Below, piece by piece: positions 1-10,700 of a stretch of DNA of 44,378 nt. Source of the stretch: Planctomycetota bacterium (GTDB lineage Bacteria; Planctomycetota; J058; JAJDCQ01); the NCBI GenBank assembly GCA_029260755.1, contig JAJDCQ010000101.1, positions 1-44,378 on the forward strand, written 5' to 3'. The position numbers and the translations under genes were made by a program. The notes below the pieces were generated by a model that did not search any database, was not told the origin of the DNA, and saw only the letters and a list, made by a program, of their open reading frames with translations. Numbering within the stretch: position 1 is the stretch's first letter; each line of letters opens with the position of its first letter.

Positions 1-170
1 TTCGCGGATCGCACGGATTGATTCGGGCGTCGCCGAGCCATTGCCGTCGCGTCGCGGCACTCCGCACGAGACTCCCGTTCCTGGAACGAACAAGTGATTG
101 CCGTCGCGGGGAAACGATCCACAGATTTCACAGATTACACAACACAGATCTCACGTTCGTCCAGCACGAC
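1..170. repeat. Left-edge copy of dispersed GCGGATT-type intergenic element
   Basis: Positions 1-87 align without gaps to 44150-44236 (75 of 87 bases identical by eye). The copy contains part of a CGGATT arm, a conserved GCGTCGCCGAGCCA core and a terminal 11-bp palindrome GTTCCTGGAAC at 77-87. The following bases (about 118-155) carry degenerate ACAGATT tandem words. The element is cut by the window edge. No gene is visible in it: the open frame that crosses it is an upstream extension of the glnD frame and is better explained by repeat sequence than by coding. Confidence 0.8.
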
Positions 171-222
171 CGCGACCTGGAGGTGTGGCACTTCGCGGCG
201 TGAGCATCATAGGGTGACGCCC

Positions 223-3200
223 ATGGCCGACCCCTCGCCCGAGCCCTCGCCCTCCGCCCGTACCGGGACCGCCAAGCTGCTCCGGTCGCTCGTCGCCGAG
301 GCGACGCCCTCGACCGGCGACGGGGCCGAGCTCTCGTGTCGGCGAGCAGCCTGGGACAGGGCGCGCGCGCACGTCCTCGCGGAGGGTCCCGGCCCCCGGA
401 CCGCCCGCGCCCTGGCCGAGCTGACCGATCAGCTCCTCGGCCGGCTCCTCGACGACGCGGTCGAGCAGGCGCGCGCGGAGGCCGGCGGCGCGAGCGCCGC
501 GATCCCGGGGGTGGCCCTCCTCGCCCTCGGCGGCTACGGACGACGCGAGCTCCTCGCCGGCAGCGATGTCGACGTCTGCCTCCTCGTCGCCGAGCGAGGC
601 GCCCCCGCGATCGAGACCATCGCCCAGGCGGTGTTCACGCCGCTCTGGGATCTCGGCCTGCGCGTCGGCAGCTCGGTCCGCGACGTCGACGGCGCCCTCG
701 CCGCCCTCCGGACCGACGCGAGCGCCGCGACGGCGCTCCTCGAGGGGCGCTTCGTCATCGGCGACCGCGACCTCGTCGCGCGGCTTCGTCGCGCGATCGC
801 CGCGGACGCCCGCCACTGGCTCGGGCCGTTCGTGGCCGCGAAGGTCGACGAGACGCGCCGCCGCCACGTGGCCCGCGGCGACACGCCCCGGCTGAACGAG
901 CCGCACCTCAAGGAGGGCCGCGGGTTCCTCCGCGACGATCAGCTCGCCCGCGTCCTCGCCGCCCTCCTCGTCCTCGAGCTCCGAGCGTCCGACGACGACG
1001 AGGACGACGCGGCGGCCGGCGACCGGATCCTCGCGACGCTCCCTCCGCCGAGCGTCGAGGGCGCGGTCCTCGAGCGCGACCCCTTCGTCCTCTCGGGCCT
1101 CCTCCGCCCCGACGAGGCGCGCCGGACGGCGGCGGCCGGCGCCCTCCTCCTCGCGGCGCGCACCTGCCTCCACGCGGTCATCGATGACGAGCCGTCGGGC
1201 GAGGGAGGCGCCGCGCCCGGCGCCGGGCCGGCGGTCCGCGACGACCGCCTCGACCTCCTCCGCCAGCGCGAGGTCGCCGCCCGCCTCGGCTACGAGGCCG
1301 GCCGCGGACGAACCGCCGCCGAGCGCCTCATGCGCGAGATCTACCGGAGCGCGACGCTGGTCGACCGGGCGCTGGAGCTCGCCCTCTCCGCGATCGTGGT
1401 GAAGACGGCCGGCCGCCCGGCCCGGAGCCGCAGCATCCATCGCCGCGTCCTCCACGGCGGCCTCGTCGTGGTGGGGCGCGAGCTGTTCTTCGCGTCCGGG
1501 CGGTCGGGGCGCATCCCGACCGGAGGTCTGCACGCCGCCCGGCCGGCCGAGGGCACCGCGGTCGGCCCCCGCGAAGGGCTCGAGGCGTTCCTCGCCGCCC
1601 AGCGCCTCGGCCTGGAGGTCAGCCCGAGCGCCCTCGAGAAGATCCGACGCGGCCTCGCCGACCTCGACGACGGATTCCGCCACTCGACGCGCTCGGCCCG
1701 CGCGTTCCGTCAGCTCCTCTCGGGCCAGACGGTCGCGGCGACGGTCCGCGCGATGCACCGCTCCGGCTTCCTCGGCGAGTATCTCCCCGAGTTCGGCGAC
1801 GTCGACGGGCTCGTGCAGAGCGACGGATACCACAGCTTCAGCGTGTGCGAGCACACCCTCCGCGCCCTCGAGGCGATCGAGGAGGCCCCGGCGGCTCGCG
1901 AGTCGGAGGCGAGGACGGGCGACGCGGCCTCGGCGGCGTTCCTCGGGACCGCCCGACCGGGCCGCGAGGATGTCTTCCGCCGCGAGCTCTTCGGACGGAT
2001 CACCCAGCGCGACCTCCTCCGGCTCGCGCTCCTCCTCCACGACACGGGCAAGGTCGGCGGATCGGCCGGCCACACGGTTCGAAGCGTCGCGCGGGTCGGA
2101 CCGTTCGCGCGCCGCCTCCACCTCGAGCTCGACGAGGAGCGACGCCTCCGGTTCCTCGTCGAGCACCACACCCTCATGTCCGTGCTCGCGACGAAGCGAG
2201 ACATCGAGGCGCCGGAGACCTCGGCCGAGCTCTCCCAGGCCTGCGCCGGCAGCGCCGACCGGCTCGACCTCCTCTACCTCCTCACCTGCGCCGACATCCG
2301 CGCCGCCGGCCCGGGCGCGTTTCCCCGCTGGAAGGACGCGCTCGTCACGCGCCTCTACGAGCGCACCCGACAGGAGATGCTCGCGAAGAGCGCCGGCGAG
2401 CCCTCGCCGCGGCCGGCCACCCTCGAGGAGGTCGTCGCGCTCCTCGAGCCGCTGCTGCCGGCGCACCTGAGCGCGGAGGACGTCCGCAACCACATCGTCC
2501 GGACCAAGCGCCCCTACCTCCTCGAGACCGATCCCGAGGAGGTGCTCCTCCACGTGGAGCTCGTCGCGGCCCTCGAGGCTCGCCGCGCGGCGGCCGCCGA
2601 GGAGTCGGGCGACGAGGCGCCCCGACCGGCGCTCGCCATCTCGTGGGAGCTGGCCGACGGGTTCGAGCATCTCTGGGTCGCCGCCGACGACCGCCCCGCC
2701 CTCTTCGCCGCGCTCACCGGCGCGCTGTCGGGCGCCGGGATGGACATCCTCGCCGCGCGCGCGTTCACCCGGAGCGACGGCGTCGCCGTCGATCGCTTCG
2801 TCGTCCGCGCGCACGACCGGGCCGGGGTCGCCGACGAGGCGCTCTGGATCAATCTCGAGCGGGCGCTGACCGACGCCATCGCCGAGCGCATCGATGTCGA
2901 CGCGCTCATCGACGCGCAGGCGCGCCGGGTCGACCCGCCGAGCGGCAGCGACGACGCGGTCGTCCCGCGCCCGCGCCCGAGGCCCGCGCGAGTGACCGTC
3001 CGCAACAAGGCGAGCCCGCGCTACACCGTCTGCGAGGTGAGCGCCGACGACCGCGTCGGCCTCCTCTACGACCTCGCCCGCGCTCTCGCGAGGCTCGACC
3101 TCGACATCCACACCGCTCGGATCGCGACCGGGACGCATCGCGCCGAGGACGTCTTCTACGTGACGCGGGATGGGCGCAAGGTGACGGGCGAGCGGGAGCT

Positions 3201-3267
3201 CCGCGAGCTCCGGGAGCGCCTCGAGGCGGCGGCCGGCGGTCGTGCGTCCGGCGCGCTCGCGGACTGA
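223..3267 (+). CDS. glnD: [Protein-PII] uridylyltransferase/uridylyl-removing enzyme (GlnD-like)
   Basis: Bifunctional nitrogen sensor of 1014 residues. By family knowledge it uridylylates the PII protein under nitrogen limitation and removes UMP when glutamine is high, in the cytoplasm. Domains in order: nucleotidyltransferase with GGYGRREL at 103-110 and the metal-binding S-D-V-D at 114-117; a helical linker; an HD phosphohydrolase domain with H606-D607 followed by TGK; and two C-terminal ACT domains (about 808-865 and 934-1000), the usual glutamine-sensing part. Length is slightly above the ~850-950 typical of the family, because of an A/R-rich N-terminus and linkers. I chose ATG 223: the frame is open from 94, but that extension lies in repeat DNA. 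GTG 214 in the same frame is an alternative. No PII gene, glutamine synthetase or adenylyltransferase lies in the window. It converges on K1 with a 21-bp gap. Confidence 0.9.
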   Translation: MADPSPEPSPSARTGTAKLLRSLVAEATPSTGDGAELSCRRAAWDRARAHVLAEGPGPRTARALAELTDQLLGRLLDDAVEQARAEAGGASAAIPGVALLALGGYGRRELLAGSDVDVCLLVAERGAPAIETIAQAVFTPLWDLGLRVGSSVRDVDGALAALRTDASAATALLEGRFVIGDRDLVARLRRAIAADARHWLGPFVAAKVDETRRRHVARGDTPRLNEPHLKEGRGFLRDDQLARVLAALLVLELRASDDDEDDAAAGDRILATLPPPSVEGAVLERDPFVLSGLLRPDEARRTAAAGALLLAARTCLHAVIDDEPSGEGGAAPGAGPAVRDDRLDLLRQREVAARLGYEAGRGRTAAERLMREIYRSATLVDRALELALSAIVVKTAGRPARSRSIHRRVLHGGLVVVGRELFFASGRSGRIPTGGLHAARPAEGTAVGPREGLEAFLAAQRLGLEVSPSALEKIRRGLADLDDGFRHSTRSARAFRQLLSGQTVAATVRAMHRSGFLGEYLPEFGDVDGLVQSDGYHSFSVCEHTLRALEAIEEAPAARESEARTGDAASAAFLGTARPGREDVFRRELFGRITQRDLLRLALLLHDTGKVGGSAGHTVRSVARVGPFARRLHLELDEERRLRFLVEHHTLMSVLATKRDIEAPETSAELSQACAGSADRLDLLYLLTCADIRAAGPGAFPRWKDALVTRLYERTRQEMLAKSAGEPSPRPATLEEVVALLEPLLPAHLSAEDVRNHIVRTKRPYLLETDPEEVLLHVELVAALEARRAAAAEESGDEAPRPALAISWELADGFEHLWVAADDRPALFAALTGALSGAGMDILAARAFTRSDGVAVDRFVVRAHDRAGVADEALWINLERALTDAIAERIDVDALIDAQARRVDPPSGSDDAVVPRPRPRPARVTVRNKASPRYTVCEVSADDRVGLLYDLARALARLDLDIHTARIATGTHRAEDVFYVTRDGRKVTGERELRELRERLEAAAGGRASGALAD

Positions 3268-3288
3268 CCGCTCGTCCGCTCGCGGCGC

Positions 3289-6200
3289 TCAGTCGCCCGC
3301 GCGCACCCGCTGAAGCTGCGCTCGGATCGAGTCGACGTCCGCCTGCGAGCGGCTCCGGGTGAGGGCCGCCTCGAGGTCGGCGATCGCCGCATCGCGCTCG
3401 CCGCGCTCGAGGCGGACCTGCGCCCGCTCGAGGAAGGCGAGCGGCAAGTCCGGGTCGATCGCGAGCACCTCGGCGAGCAGGGCGAGCGCGCCGTCGAGGT
3501 CGCCGCGGAGGCGCGCGATGGTCGCCTGGTGAAGACCGACGTCCGGGTTGCGCGGGTGCTGTTCGCGCACGCGCGCCAGGAGCGTCGTCGCCGCGTCGAG
3601 GTCGTTCCGGTCGATGTGGATCAGCGCCGCCCCGAGCGGGCCATCGAGGAAGCGCGGATCCTCCTCGGTCGCCCGGAGGAAGTCGGCGAGCGCGCCGACG
3701 AGGTCGCCCTTCTTGCGCCGCACCTTGCCTCGGCGGGACCAGGCCTTGGCGTCGCCCGGATCGAGCTCGACCGCGCGGGTCAGGTCGGCGACGGAGGCGT
3801 CGAGCTTTCCGAGCTTCCGGCGGACGTTTCCGCGGATGCTGTAGGCACGGGCGAGGCGCGGATCGAGCTCGATCGCGCGGGTGACGTCGCGCTCGGCCTC
3901 GGCGTACAGGCCGAGCTTGCGGCGGGCGTTGGCGCGCGCGGCCCAGGACGCGGCGACGTGAGGCGCGAGATCGATCGCCCGGTCGCTGTCGCCGATCGCC
4001 CCCTCGAGGTCGCCCGCCTCGGCGCGGAGGTTCGCCCGCTGGCTCCAGGCCGTCGCGAGCTCGGGGTCGAGCTCGATCGCGCGGTCGAGGTCGCGCCGCG
4101 CGCCGGCCGGGTCGCCCTGCCCCCCTCGGATCTGGCCTCGATTCGCGTGCGCCGCGGCGCTCGCGGGGTCGAGCTCGATCGCCCGGTCGAGGTCGAGCCG
4201 CGCCAGGGCGACGTCGCCGCATCGCAGATGCGCGACCGCCCGGTTGATCCGGTGATGAGCATCGCCGGGGGCGAGGTCGATCGCGCGGCTCAGGTCGTCG
4301 ATGGCGCCTTCGTCGTCGCCCGCGTCGAGCCGGAGGAGGCCGCGATGGCCAAGGGCGTCGGCGTCGCTCGGTCCGTCGCCGGAGGCCTCGTCGGCGAAGT
4401 CGTCGATGAGGCGGCTGCTGAAGCGGCGCACCGCGCCCCAGAAGGCGCCGCGCACGCCGAATCGGCCGCGCGCCTCGGTCACGAGTCGGGCCGCGTCGGG
4501 GCCGCCGATCAGGCAGAGGGCGATGCCCGCGGGCGCGGCGCGGAGCTCGTCGCGCTCGGCCGCGAGGTAGCGCCCGAGGGCGGCGACCGCGCGCGCGTCG
4601 GTGACGCCGAGGCGGCCGAGCGCCTCGCAGCACAGACGAGCGGTCCGGAGTCGGGACGTCCCGGCCGCCACCTCCTGGGCGGAGCCGAGGATCGCGCGGA
4701 AGCGAGGCGCACGATGGCGCACCTCCGCCCGCAGCATCCGGGCGGCCCGCGTCTCCAGCCGGCGGTGGGCCCGTCCGAGGACGTCGACGAAGGCCCGGTC
4801 GAGCGAGCCGCCGGCGCCCAGCCGAGCGCGCTCGCTCACGGCGACCGCGAGCCCTTCGATCTCCCCCTCGCCGGCCGCGAGCTCGAGCGCGTCGGGCGGC
4901 CCGGCGGCGAGGAGCGCCTGGGCCGCCGCATCTTCGAGGAGCGCGCTCGCCGCGTCGAGCTCGGCCGCGAGCAGCTCCACCGTCTGCGCCTCGGGGTAGC
5001 GGAGGAGCGTGAACAGGGCGTCCTCCCAGCCGCCGTCGCGCCGGTCGAGCCGCCCGTCGCGACCCTCGGCGAGGACGTCCTCGACGGCCGAGCGATGCTC
5101 GCGCGCAATGCGGAGGCGCTCCGCCTCGACGCGCTCCAGTCCGGCGCGCGCCGCGGCGTCCTCGTGGCCGAGCTCGAGGGCGCGGCGGAACGCGGTCGTG
5201 GCGACGTTCCACTGTCCCGCGCCCGTCGCGACGTCGCCGTAGCCCATCGCCGCCCGGAACATCGTGGCCCGGGCGGCCGGATCGTCGGGGGCGACGCCCT
5301 GGAGTCGGTGGGCGGACGCGAACGCGTCGAGACCGGCGGCGAGCCGGGCATCGAGGCGCTCGCGGCGTGCCTCGGGCGAGAGGGTCGCCCGGCCGCCGGC
5401 GTCGTCGCGGTCGAGGGCGTCGAAGGCGTCCCAGGAGGCGTCGGCGGCCGCGCGGGCCGCCTCGACCTGCCGCGTCTGCGCCTCGGCGGCCGCCCGCTCG
5501 CGCGCCCGGGCGTCGGCGGCCACGACCGCCATCCAGGCGCTCGGCGCGCCCATCGCGACGACGAGCCCGAGGGCGACGGCCGCCACCCGGGCCGGGTGGC
5601 GCCGCCACATCCGGAGGGCGCGCGCGAGAGGACCGATCGGTCGCGCGGCGATCGCCTCGCCGCGGAGGAAGCGCCCGAGGTCGGCGGCGAGCTCCCCCGC
5701 GCTCGGGTAGCGACGCGCCGGGTCCTTCTCGAGGCACCGCAGCGTGATCGTCTCGAGGTCGGGGTGGATCGTCCTGTCGAGGCGGCGGGGCGGCGGAGGA
5801 TCGGAGGTGACGATCTTGTGGACCAGCTCGAGGACCGACGACCCCTGAAACGGGAGGCTGCCGGTGAGGGCGGAGTAGAGGATCCCGCCGACGCCCCACA
5901 CATCCGTCGCCGGGCCGACGGCATCGCGGTCGCCGCGGGTCTGCTCGGGGGCCATGAACTGAGGCGTCCCGACGAGCTGGCCGGTGCGGGTGAGGTGGGT
6001 CTCGTCGCCGGCCTGGGCGAGGCCGAAGTCGACGAGGTGGGGGCGGCCGTCGCGCGAGACGAGGACGTTCTGCGGCTTCACATCGCGGTGGATGATCCCG
6101 GCCCGGTGGGCGTGGTCGAGGGCGAGGGCGACCTCGCGGACGACGCGCGCGATCCGGCGCGGGGCGAGCTCGTCGTCGTCCGCCCCCGAGGCGGGAGGGC

Positions 6201-6660
6201 CCGACGCCGGCGCCGAGTCCGAGGCGACCCGAGGCACCTCCCGGTCGGCGCGCTCGCGGCGCGCCCGGTCGAGGAGCACGTCGAGCGGCTCGCCGTCGAC
6301 GAAGTCCATCACGAGGAACGGATGGCCGGCCTCGTCCTCGCCCACCTCGTGGACCGCGACGATCGCGCGATGCCGGAGGCGCGCGGCGGCCCGCGCCTCG
6401 CGGAGCAGCCGCTCACGCGAGGTCGAGTCGCCCGCTCGTCCCGCGCCGAGGATCGTCTTGATCGCCACGTCACGCCCGAGCTCGGGGTCGTGGCCGCGCC
6501 AGACGACGCCCATCCCCCCGCGACCGAGCTCGGCGGTGATCGCGTACCGCCCGATCCGCTCCGGCGCCTCGGAGCGGCGGAACAATGGCGACGGCCCGCC
6601 CGGCGAGATCCCGGCGGGCGTGCCTGCGAGCGGCAACTTCCTGTCCGAAGGGACGGCCAC
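3289..6660 (-). CDS. Ser/Thr protein kinase K1, membrane-anchored, HEAT-like plus TPR C-terminus
   Basis: 1123 residues. A cytoplasmic Hanks-type kinase domain occupies ~38-335: GRGGMG loop at 46-51, VAIK lysine K68, HRDVKPQN at 191-198, DFG 211-213, APE 237-239. All catalytic residues are present. A disordered ~20-residue insertion (about 143-163) sits between the hinge and helix E. One TM segment (~358-382) follows. The C-terminal ~740 residues hold a helical region shared with K2 and K3, ending in a HEAT-like module with RLCC at 675-678, then about ten TPRs with the RAIELDP signature (~765-1115). By topology the C-terminal part lies outside the cytoplasm and probably senses or binds a ligand (inference). 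The GTG start at 6660 is supported by AAGGAGGG at 6668-6675. Divergent from the ImpE-like gene. Substrates are unknown. Confidence 0.92.
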   Translation of the reverse strand: MAVPSDRKLPLAGTPAGISPGGPSPLFRRSEAPERIGRYAITAELGRGGMGVVWRGHDPELGRDVAIKTILGAGRAGDSTSRERLLREARAAARLRHRAIVAVHEVGEDEAGHPFLVMDFVDGEPLDVLLDRARRERADREVPRVASDSAPASGPPASGADDDELAPRRIARVVREVALALDHAHRAGIIHRDVKPQNVLVSRDGRPHLVDFGLAQAGDETHLTRTGQLVGTPQFMAPEQTRGDRDAVGPATDVWGVGGILYSALTGSLPFQGSSVLELVHKIVTSDPPPPRRLDRTIHPDLETITLRCLEKDPARRYPSAGELAADLGRFLRGEAIAARPIGPLARALRMWRRHPARVAAVALGLVVAMGAPSAWMAVVAADARARERAAAEAQTRQVEAARAAADASWDAFDALDRDDAGGRATLSPEARRERLDARLAAGLDAFASAHRLQGVAPDDPAARATMFRAAMGYGDVATGAGQWNVATTAFRRALELGHEDAAARAGLERVEAERLRIAREHRSAVEDVLAEGRDGRLDRRDGGWEDALFTLLRYPEAQTVELLAAELDAASALLEDAAAQALLAAGPPDALELAAGEGEIEGLAVAVSERARLGAGGSLDRAFVDVLGRAHRRLETRAARMLRAEVRHRAPRFRAILGSAQEVAAGTSRLRTARLCCEALGRLGVTDARAVAALGRYLAAERDELRAAPAGIALCLIGGPDAARLVTEARGRFGVRGAFWGAVRRFSSRLIDDFADEASGDGPSDADALGHRGLLRLDAGDDEGAIDDLSRAIDLAPGDAHHRINRAVAHLRCGDVALARLDLDRAIELDPASAAAHANRGQIRGGQGDPAGARRDLDRAIELDPELATAWSQRANLRAEAGDLEGAIGDSDRAIDLAPHVAASWAARANARRKLGLYAEAERDVTRAIELDPRLARAYSIRGNVRRKLGKLDASVADLTRAVELDPGDAKAWSRRGKVRRKKGDLVGALADFLRATEEDPRFLDGPLGAALIHIDRNDLDAATTLLARVREQHPRNPDVGLHQATIARLRGDLDGALALLAEVLAIDPDLPLAFLERAQVRLERGERDAAIADLEAALTRSRSQADVDSIRAQLQRVRAGD

Positions 6661-6730
6661 GACCCACCCTCCTTCGGGGCGCGCTCATGGTGGAGCGAGC
6701 GCCCGGCGGAGGTCAAGACGCGCCGCGGCC

Positions 6731-6761
6731 TTGTCGGCCGATCGCCCGGCGATCGTGTAAC
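6731..6761 (+). promoter_or_regulatory. Possible promoter with operator-like palindrome upstream of the ImpE-like gene
   Basis: TTGTCG at 6731-6736 and TGTAAC at 6756-6761 resemble weak -35 and -10 boxes (spacer 19). Between them lies the 17-bp palindrome CGATCGCC-C-GGCGATCG (6739-6755). If used, transcription would start within a few bases of the ATG at 6771, giving a nearly leaderless mRNA. Palindromes of this base composition also arise by chance in such GC-rich DNA, so this is a weak call. Confidence 0.28.
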
Positions 6762-6770
6762 CTGGGAGCC

Positions 6771-7784
6771 ATGTTCGACCGACTCTTCGGGCGCCGGAAG
6801 CCGAATCCGGAGGCTTCGATCGACGCCTTCCACGACGCGATGAGCCGCGGCGATTTGGTCGAGGCCGAGCGGATCGCCCGCGACGCGCTTGCGGCGTGGC
6901 CGGACGTCGCGCCGTTCAAGATCCTCCTGGCACAGATCCTCCCGCGGAACGAGGTCGGCGTCGCGGAATCGCGGCGTCTCCTCGGTGAAGCCCGGGACGG
7001 TCCGGAGCTCGACCTCGCGGCCTGGGAGGTCTCGGTTCTCTTTGCCCTCGACGTCGACTCGCCGAGCGCCGCGTTGAGGCTCGCACGCGAGGCGTCAGCG
7101 CGGACGCCGGGCGACGACGAGACCGCCCGCCTCGTGTTCGCGAGCCTGGCTCGCCGCGTCTACTGGCACGAGAGCGGTCCGAAGCCGGAGGACGCGACGC
7201 TTCGCGCCGCGCACGACTCGGTCCGAGCGGTTCCTCCGCTCGTCGCGAGCTCGCTCGTCGAGTCGATCGCAGAGAACGAGCTCGACGGTGGGTCGGTGTG
7301 GGATCGTCTGGGCCCCGAGCAAGAGCACGCCCGGGCGGGGCTCGACGAGGTCGACGCCCGGCGCGAGGAGCTGGCCCGTCGGCCGGCTCCGCTCGTCGAG
7401 GTCGACGGCCGGCGGCGACGGCTCGTCGACGCCGACCCGTTCACCCGCGCGTCGCTGGAGCTGTTCGATCTCGAGGACGGGGTCCGCTTCGTCCCGTTCG
7501 CGGCGCTGCGCGAGGTGCGATTCGAGCGGATCCGCCTGACCGCCCGCGCCGAGCTCGTCCATCGCGACGGACGCGAGGAAGAGCTCTTCATGCCGCTCCT
7601 CTACAGGTTCCACACCCCGGAGGTTCTCGAGGCCGGCATGACCCTCTGGGTCGAAGTCTACCGGGACACTCGGGTCCCCGTCGGGCTTCGTGACTACATC
7701 GAGCTGGACGCGGATCGACGCGAGGTCGGTCTGGTGAGCCCCGCCCACCTGCTCTCGCACGCCTGGCGCTTCGTCGATGGCTGA
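6771..7784 (+). CDS. TPR-like protein with ImpE/TagJ-like C-terminal domain
   Basis: 337 residues, no signal peptide or TM segment, so cytoplasmic. The N-terminal half (about 15-130) has a helical repeat pattern rich in A/E/R like a degenerate TPR. The C-terminal part (from D222) has the pattern DPF..ASLELFDLEDGVRFVPF..LREVRFE, then strands ending in a DGREEELFMPLLY motif. This resembles the C-terminal domain of ImpE/TagJ, the type VI secretion accessory protein (a WxPF-like core after an N-terminal TPR-like region). I recognise this from memory, without a search. No other T6SS gene is present. It starts 110 bp from the oppositely transcribed kinase K1, and its stop codon abuts the alpha-2-macroglobulin stop codon with no base between. 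ATG 6771 is preceded by GGGAG close by; earlier in-frame codons would run into the K1 promoter region. Confidence 0.55.
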   Translation: MFDRLFGRRKPNPEASIDAFHDAMSRGDLVEAERIARDALAAWPDVAPFKILLAQILPRNEVGVAESRRLLGEARDGPELDLAAWEVSVLFALDVDSPSAALRLAREASARTPGDDETARLVFASLARRVYWHESGPKPEDATLRAAHDSVRAVPPLVASSLVESIAENELDGGSVWDRLGPEQEHARAGLDEVDARREELARRPAPLVEVDGRRRRLVDADPFTRASLELFDLEDGVRFVPFAALREVRFERIRLTARAELVHRDGREEELFMPLLYRFHTPEVLEAGMTLWVEVYRDTRVPVGLRDYIELDADRREVGLVSPAHLLSHAWRFVDG

Positions 7785-10700
7785 TCAGCTCCCCGCGGCG
7801 CCCGCGGGGCCCGGCGAGGCCGCTCCGCCGGCCTGACCGGCCTGACCCGCCTGCCCGGCCTGGCCCGCCTGGCCGGGGGAGAGGAGGCCCTTCTCGCGGG
7901 CGGCGCCCTTCTCGAGGTCGTACTCGGGGAGGATCTTGATGTGCCGCTCGGCGGCGACCGCGACCCGCTCGGGCTCGTAGTAGGGATAGACCCGAGAGGG
8001 GCCGGTCCGGTAGCTGCCGGCCACCTTGGCCTTCAGGGCGACCCGCACCTCGCGCCACGCGTAGGGCGCGGTCTCCCAGTAGAGGACGAGGAAGCCGTCG
8101 CGGACCTCGGCCCGGTCGGCGCGGCCGTAGTCGCCCTCCTCGTGAACCGGCTCGCATCCGCCGGGGATCGCGATCAGGGCGACGATCTGGCCGGCCGACC
8201 GCTTCGCCTTCGTCTTCTCGATCGTCGCGCGGAGCTCCACGTCGCCGCCGACCGGCGCCTGCTTCGTCAACCGCGTCTCGATCCGGAAGGGCGCGTCGGC
8301 CGCACCCGAGAGAGTCTTCGACGCTGGCACCCGATGGCGGACCTCGATCGAGTAGACGAGCTGCGGCTCGATCCGCCGGAACCGGGGGCCGCCCGCGCGC
8401 GGCGTCGTCGCAGAGGGATCCGGGGTCGCGGCCGGCGCGGCGGACGCCCTGCTGGCCGGCTTCGCCGTGACGCCGACGCGGACCGTCCGGCCACCGCGGG
8501 CGGGGAGCGTCTGCTCGAGGACGACCGGTCGGTCCCGGCCGGTCTCGATCACGCCGATCCGCGGTCGGGTCTGGCCGGCGGCGTCGAGGGAGACCTCGAT
8601 CGCGTCGTGGGTCGGCGGCAGCGGCCAGGCCACCCGGTGGAACGCCCGGAGGGCGAGGGTGCGCGGCTGGGTCGGACCGGTGAGGCCGTGGACCGCGAGG
8701 AAGTCGATGCACTCGAGCGCCTCGGCGTCGCGGCCGGCGTCGGCCAGGACGACCGCCGCGAGGGCGCTCGTCGCGACGGCGAGCGACCGGCCGGTCGAGC
8801 CCATGATGCCGCGACCCTCGCTCTCGATCGCGCCCGTCTCGGGATCCTGCGCCTTCACGAGCTCATCGAGGAGCGCCGCTAGGCGCTTCTCGCGAGGGCC
8901 GAGCTTCGAGGGCCACTGGTCTTCCGGCCACGCGGCGACGGCGCGGGCGAGGAGCGCGCGCTCGTAGTTGGTCTTCGGCTTGGCGCCGAGGATGCCGCCG
9001 CCGTTGCCCCAGCGGAGCCCCGAGGTGGCGACCGCTCCCGCGGCCAGGAGCGACCCGGCCTGGGCCCCTCGCCCATCGTGGTCCTGGAGCCAGCCGAGGG
9101 CGCGGCGCATCGGCGCGCTCCCGAGGCCGTCATACAGGCGCCCGGTCTGGGCGAGCTGCTCGATCGCCATGGCCGTGTAGTGGACCTGCGGCTTCTTCCC
9201 CGGCCACAGGGCGAACCCGCCCGCCGCCGTCTGGAAGGTGAGCAGCCGCTCGTAGCCGGCCTTCGCGAGGCGGTCGGCGCGCTCGAGGACCGCGGCGTCG
9301 GCGCCGCTCTCCCGGAGCGTCTCGATGATCGTGAGGTTCGGGTAGTTGCTCGACGTCGTCTGCTCGAAGCAGCCGGTCGGCTTCCGGAGGAGGCGGTCGA
9401 CCGTCTCGGCCGAGACGCTCGCGGTGCCGCGTCCGCGGGCGAGCTGTCGGACGGTCACGGTCGTCGTGACCGAGCCGGGGACGACGTCGTCGGGGAGACG
9501 CACGACGAGCTCGTCGCTCCCCTTCCCGTCGAAGCGACCCCGACGGACCTCGCGACGCTCGAGCTCGGGGAAGGTCGCCCCGAAGCGATGCCGGGCGACC
9601 TCGCGGAAGAGCCCGCGCTCGGTGATCACCCGGAGCTCCTCCTCGACCGCCTCGGCGACCACCTCGAAGCGGAAGCGGTGCTGCGGGGCGCTCTTGCTCG
9701 GTCGCAGCGTGACCCGGACGCCGTCGAGCGGCCGCAGGCACGGCGGCGGCACGACGGTGAGCGCGATCGGCGGCCCGCCGGCGGCGTCGCCGGTGATGTC
9801 GACGGTGACGGTCGCGTCGATGAGGTCGCCGACGCGGACGTGGCGAGGGAACGCCATCCGCGTGACGAAGCTCGGTCGAGGCGAGAGCTCGAGCACCGCG
9901 GAGCCGGCCGTCGCCCGTGGCGGCGCGGCGGGCGCCTTCGCGCCGCCGCGCCGGGCGTTCTTCCGCGAGCGCTTCTTCCGGCTGATCGGCGCGGCGGAGT
10001 AGCCCTGGGCCACCACGCGGAGCGTCTCGACCTCGTGGCCGATCCGGAACCCGAAGGCGCCGCGGCCGGCGTCGTCGGTCTGGAGGCGCCCGACCCACGC
10101 GAGGGTGTCGCGGGTGTCGAGGGTCTTCCAGGGGATGGCGACCTCCTGCGGGCGCTTCCGCGCCAGCTTCTCGAGCCCCGGCGTGCCGAGGAGCGCGCTC
10201 GACGGTGCCGCCCGCGCGAAGAGGCGATCGCTCAGCTCGAGGCCGAGCGGGAGCAGCTCCGACCCGGGGACGAGGCGCTCGGCGTCGGCGCCGGTTCGGG
10301 GCAGCGTCGTCCGGGTGAACGGCGCGCGGGCGAGGACCGCGTCGAGGGCGGTCGGCCGCTCGCGGGTGAGCTCCTCGTCGGGGCGCGTCGGGGCGCGCGG
10401 CGTCATCGCCGGGATGCGGGGGCGCGGCAGCGCCTCGCCCGCATCGGCCGGAGTCGCGGCCGCGGGCGGCGCGCTCGTCGCGAGGGCGGGGTCGACTCCC
10501 TCGGGCGGGATCGCGAACGATCCTCGGGCGAGGAGGAGCGCGTGGCGGCGGTCCGCGGCGGCGCGGAACGTCGCCTTCGAGGCATCGTCGTTCGCTTCGG
10601 GGAGCGTCTCCCCCGGCGCGAAGAGGTCGTCGAGACCGTCGAGGCGACCGTCGACGTGGTCGCCGAGGAGCTCGCGGACGCCGAGATCATCGACGAGGGC

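Noticed and set aside
94..222. N-terminal extension of glnD in the same open frame
   Set aside because: The extension is translated repeat DNA and has no ribosome site; ATG 223 gives a family-like start.
151..3138. Long open frame on the minus strand opposite glnD, and similar long frames opposite K1, A2M, K2 and K4
   Set aside because: Such frames arise automatically in very GC-rich DNA; they lack domain patterns and ribosome sites and have biased compositions (R/A/G-rich). The opposite strand encodes recognised families.
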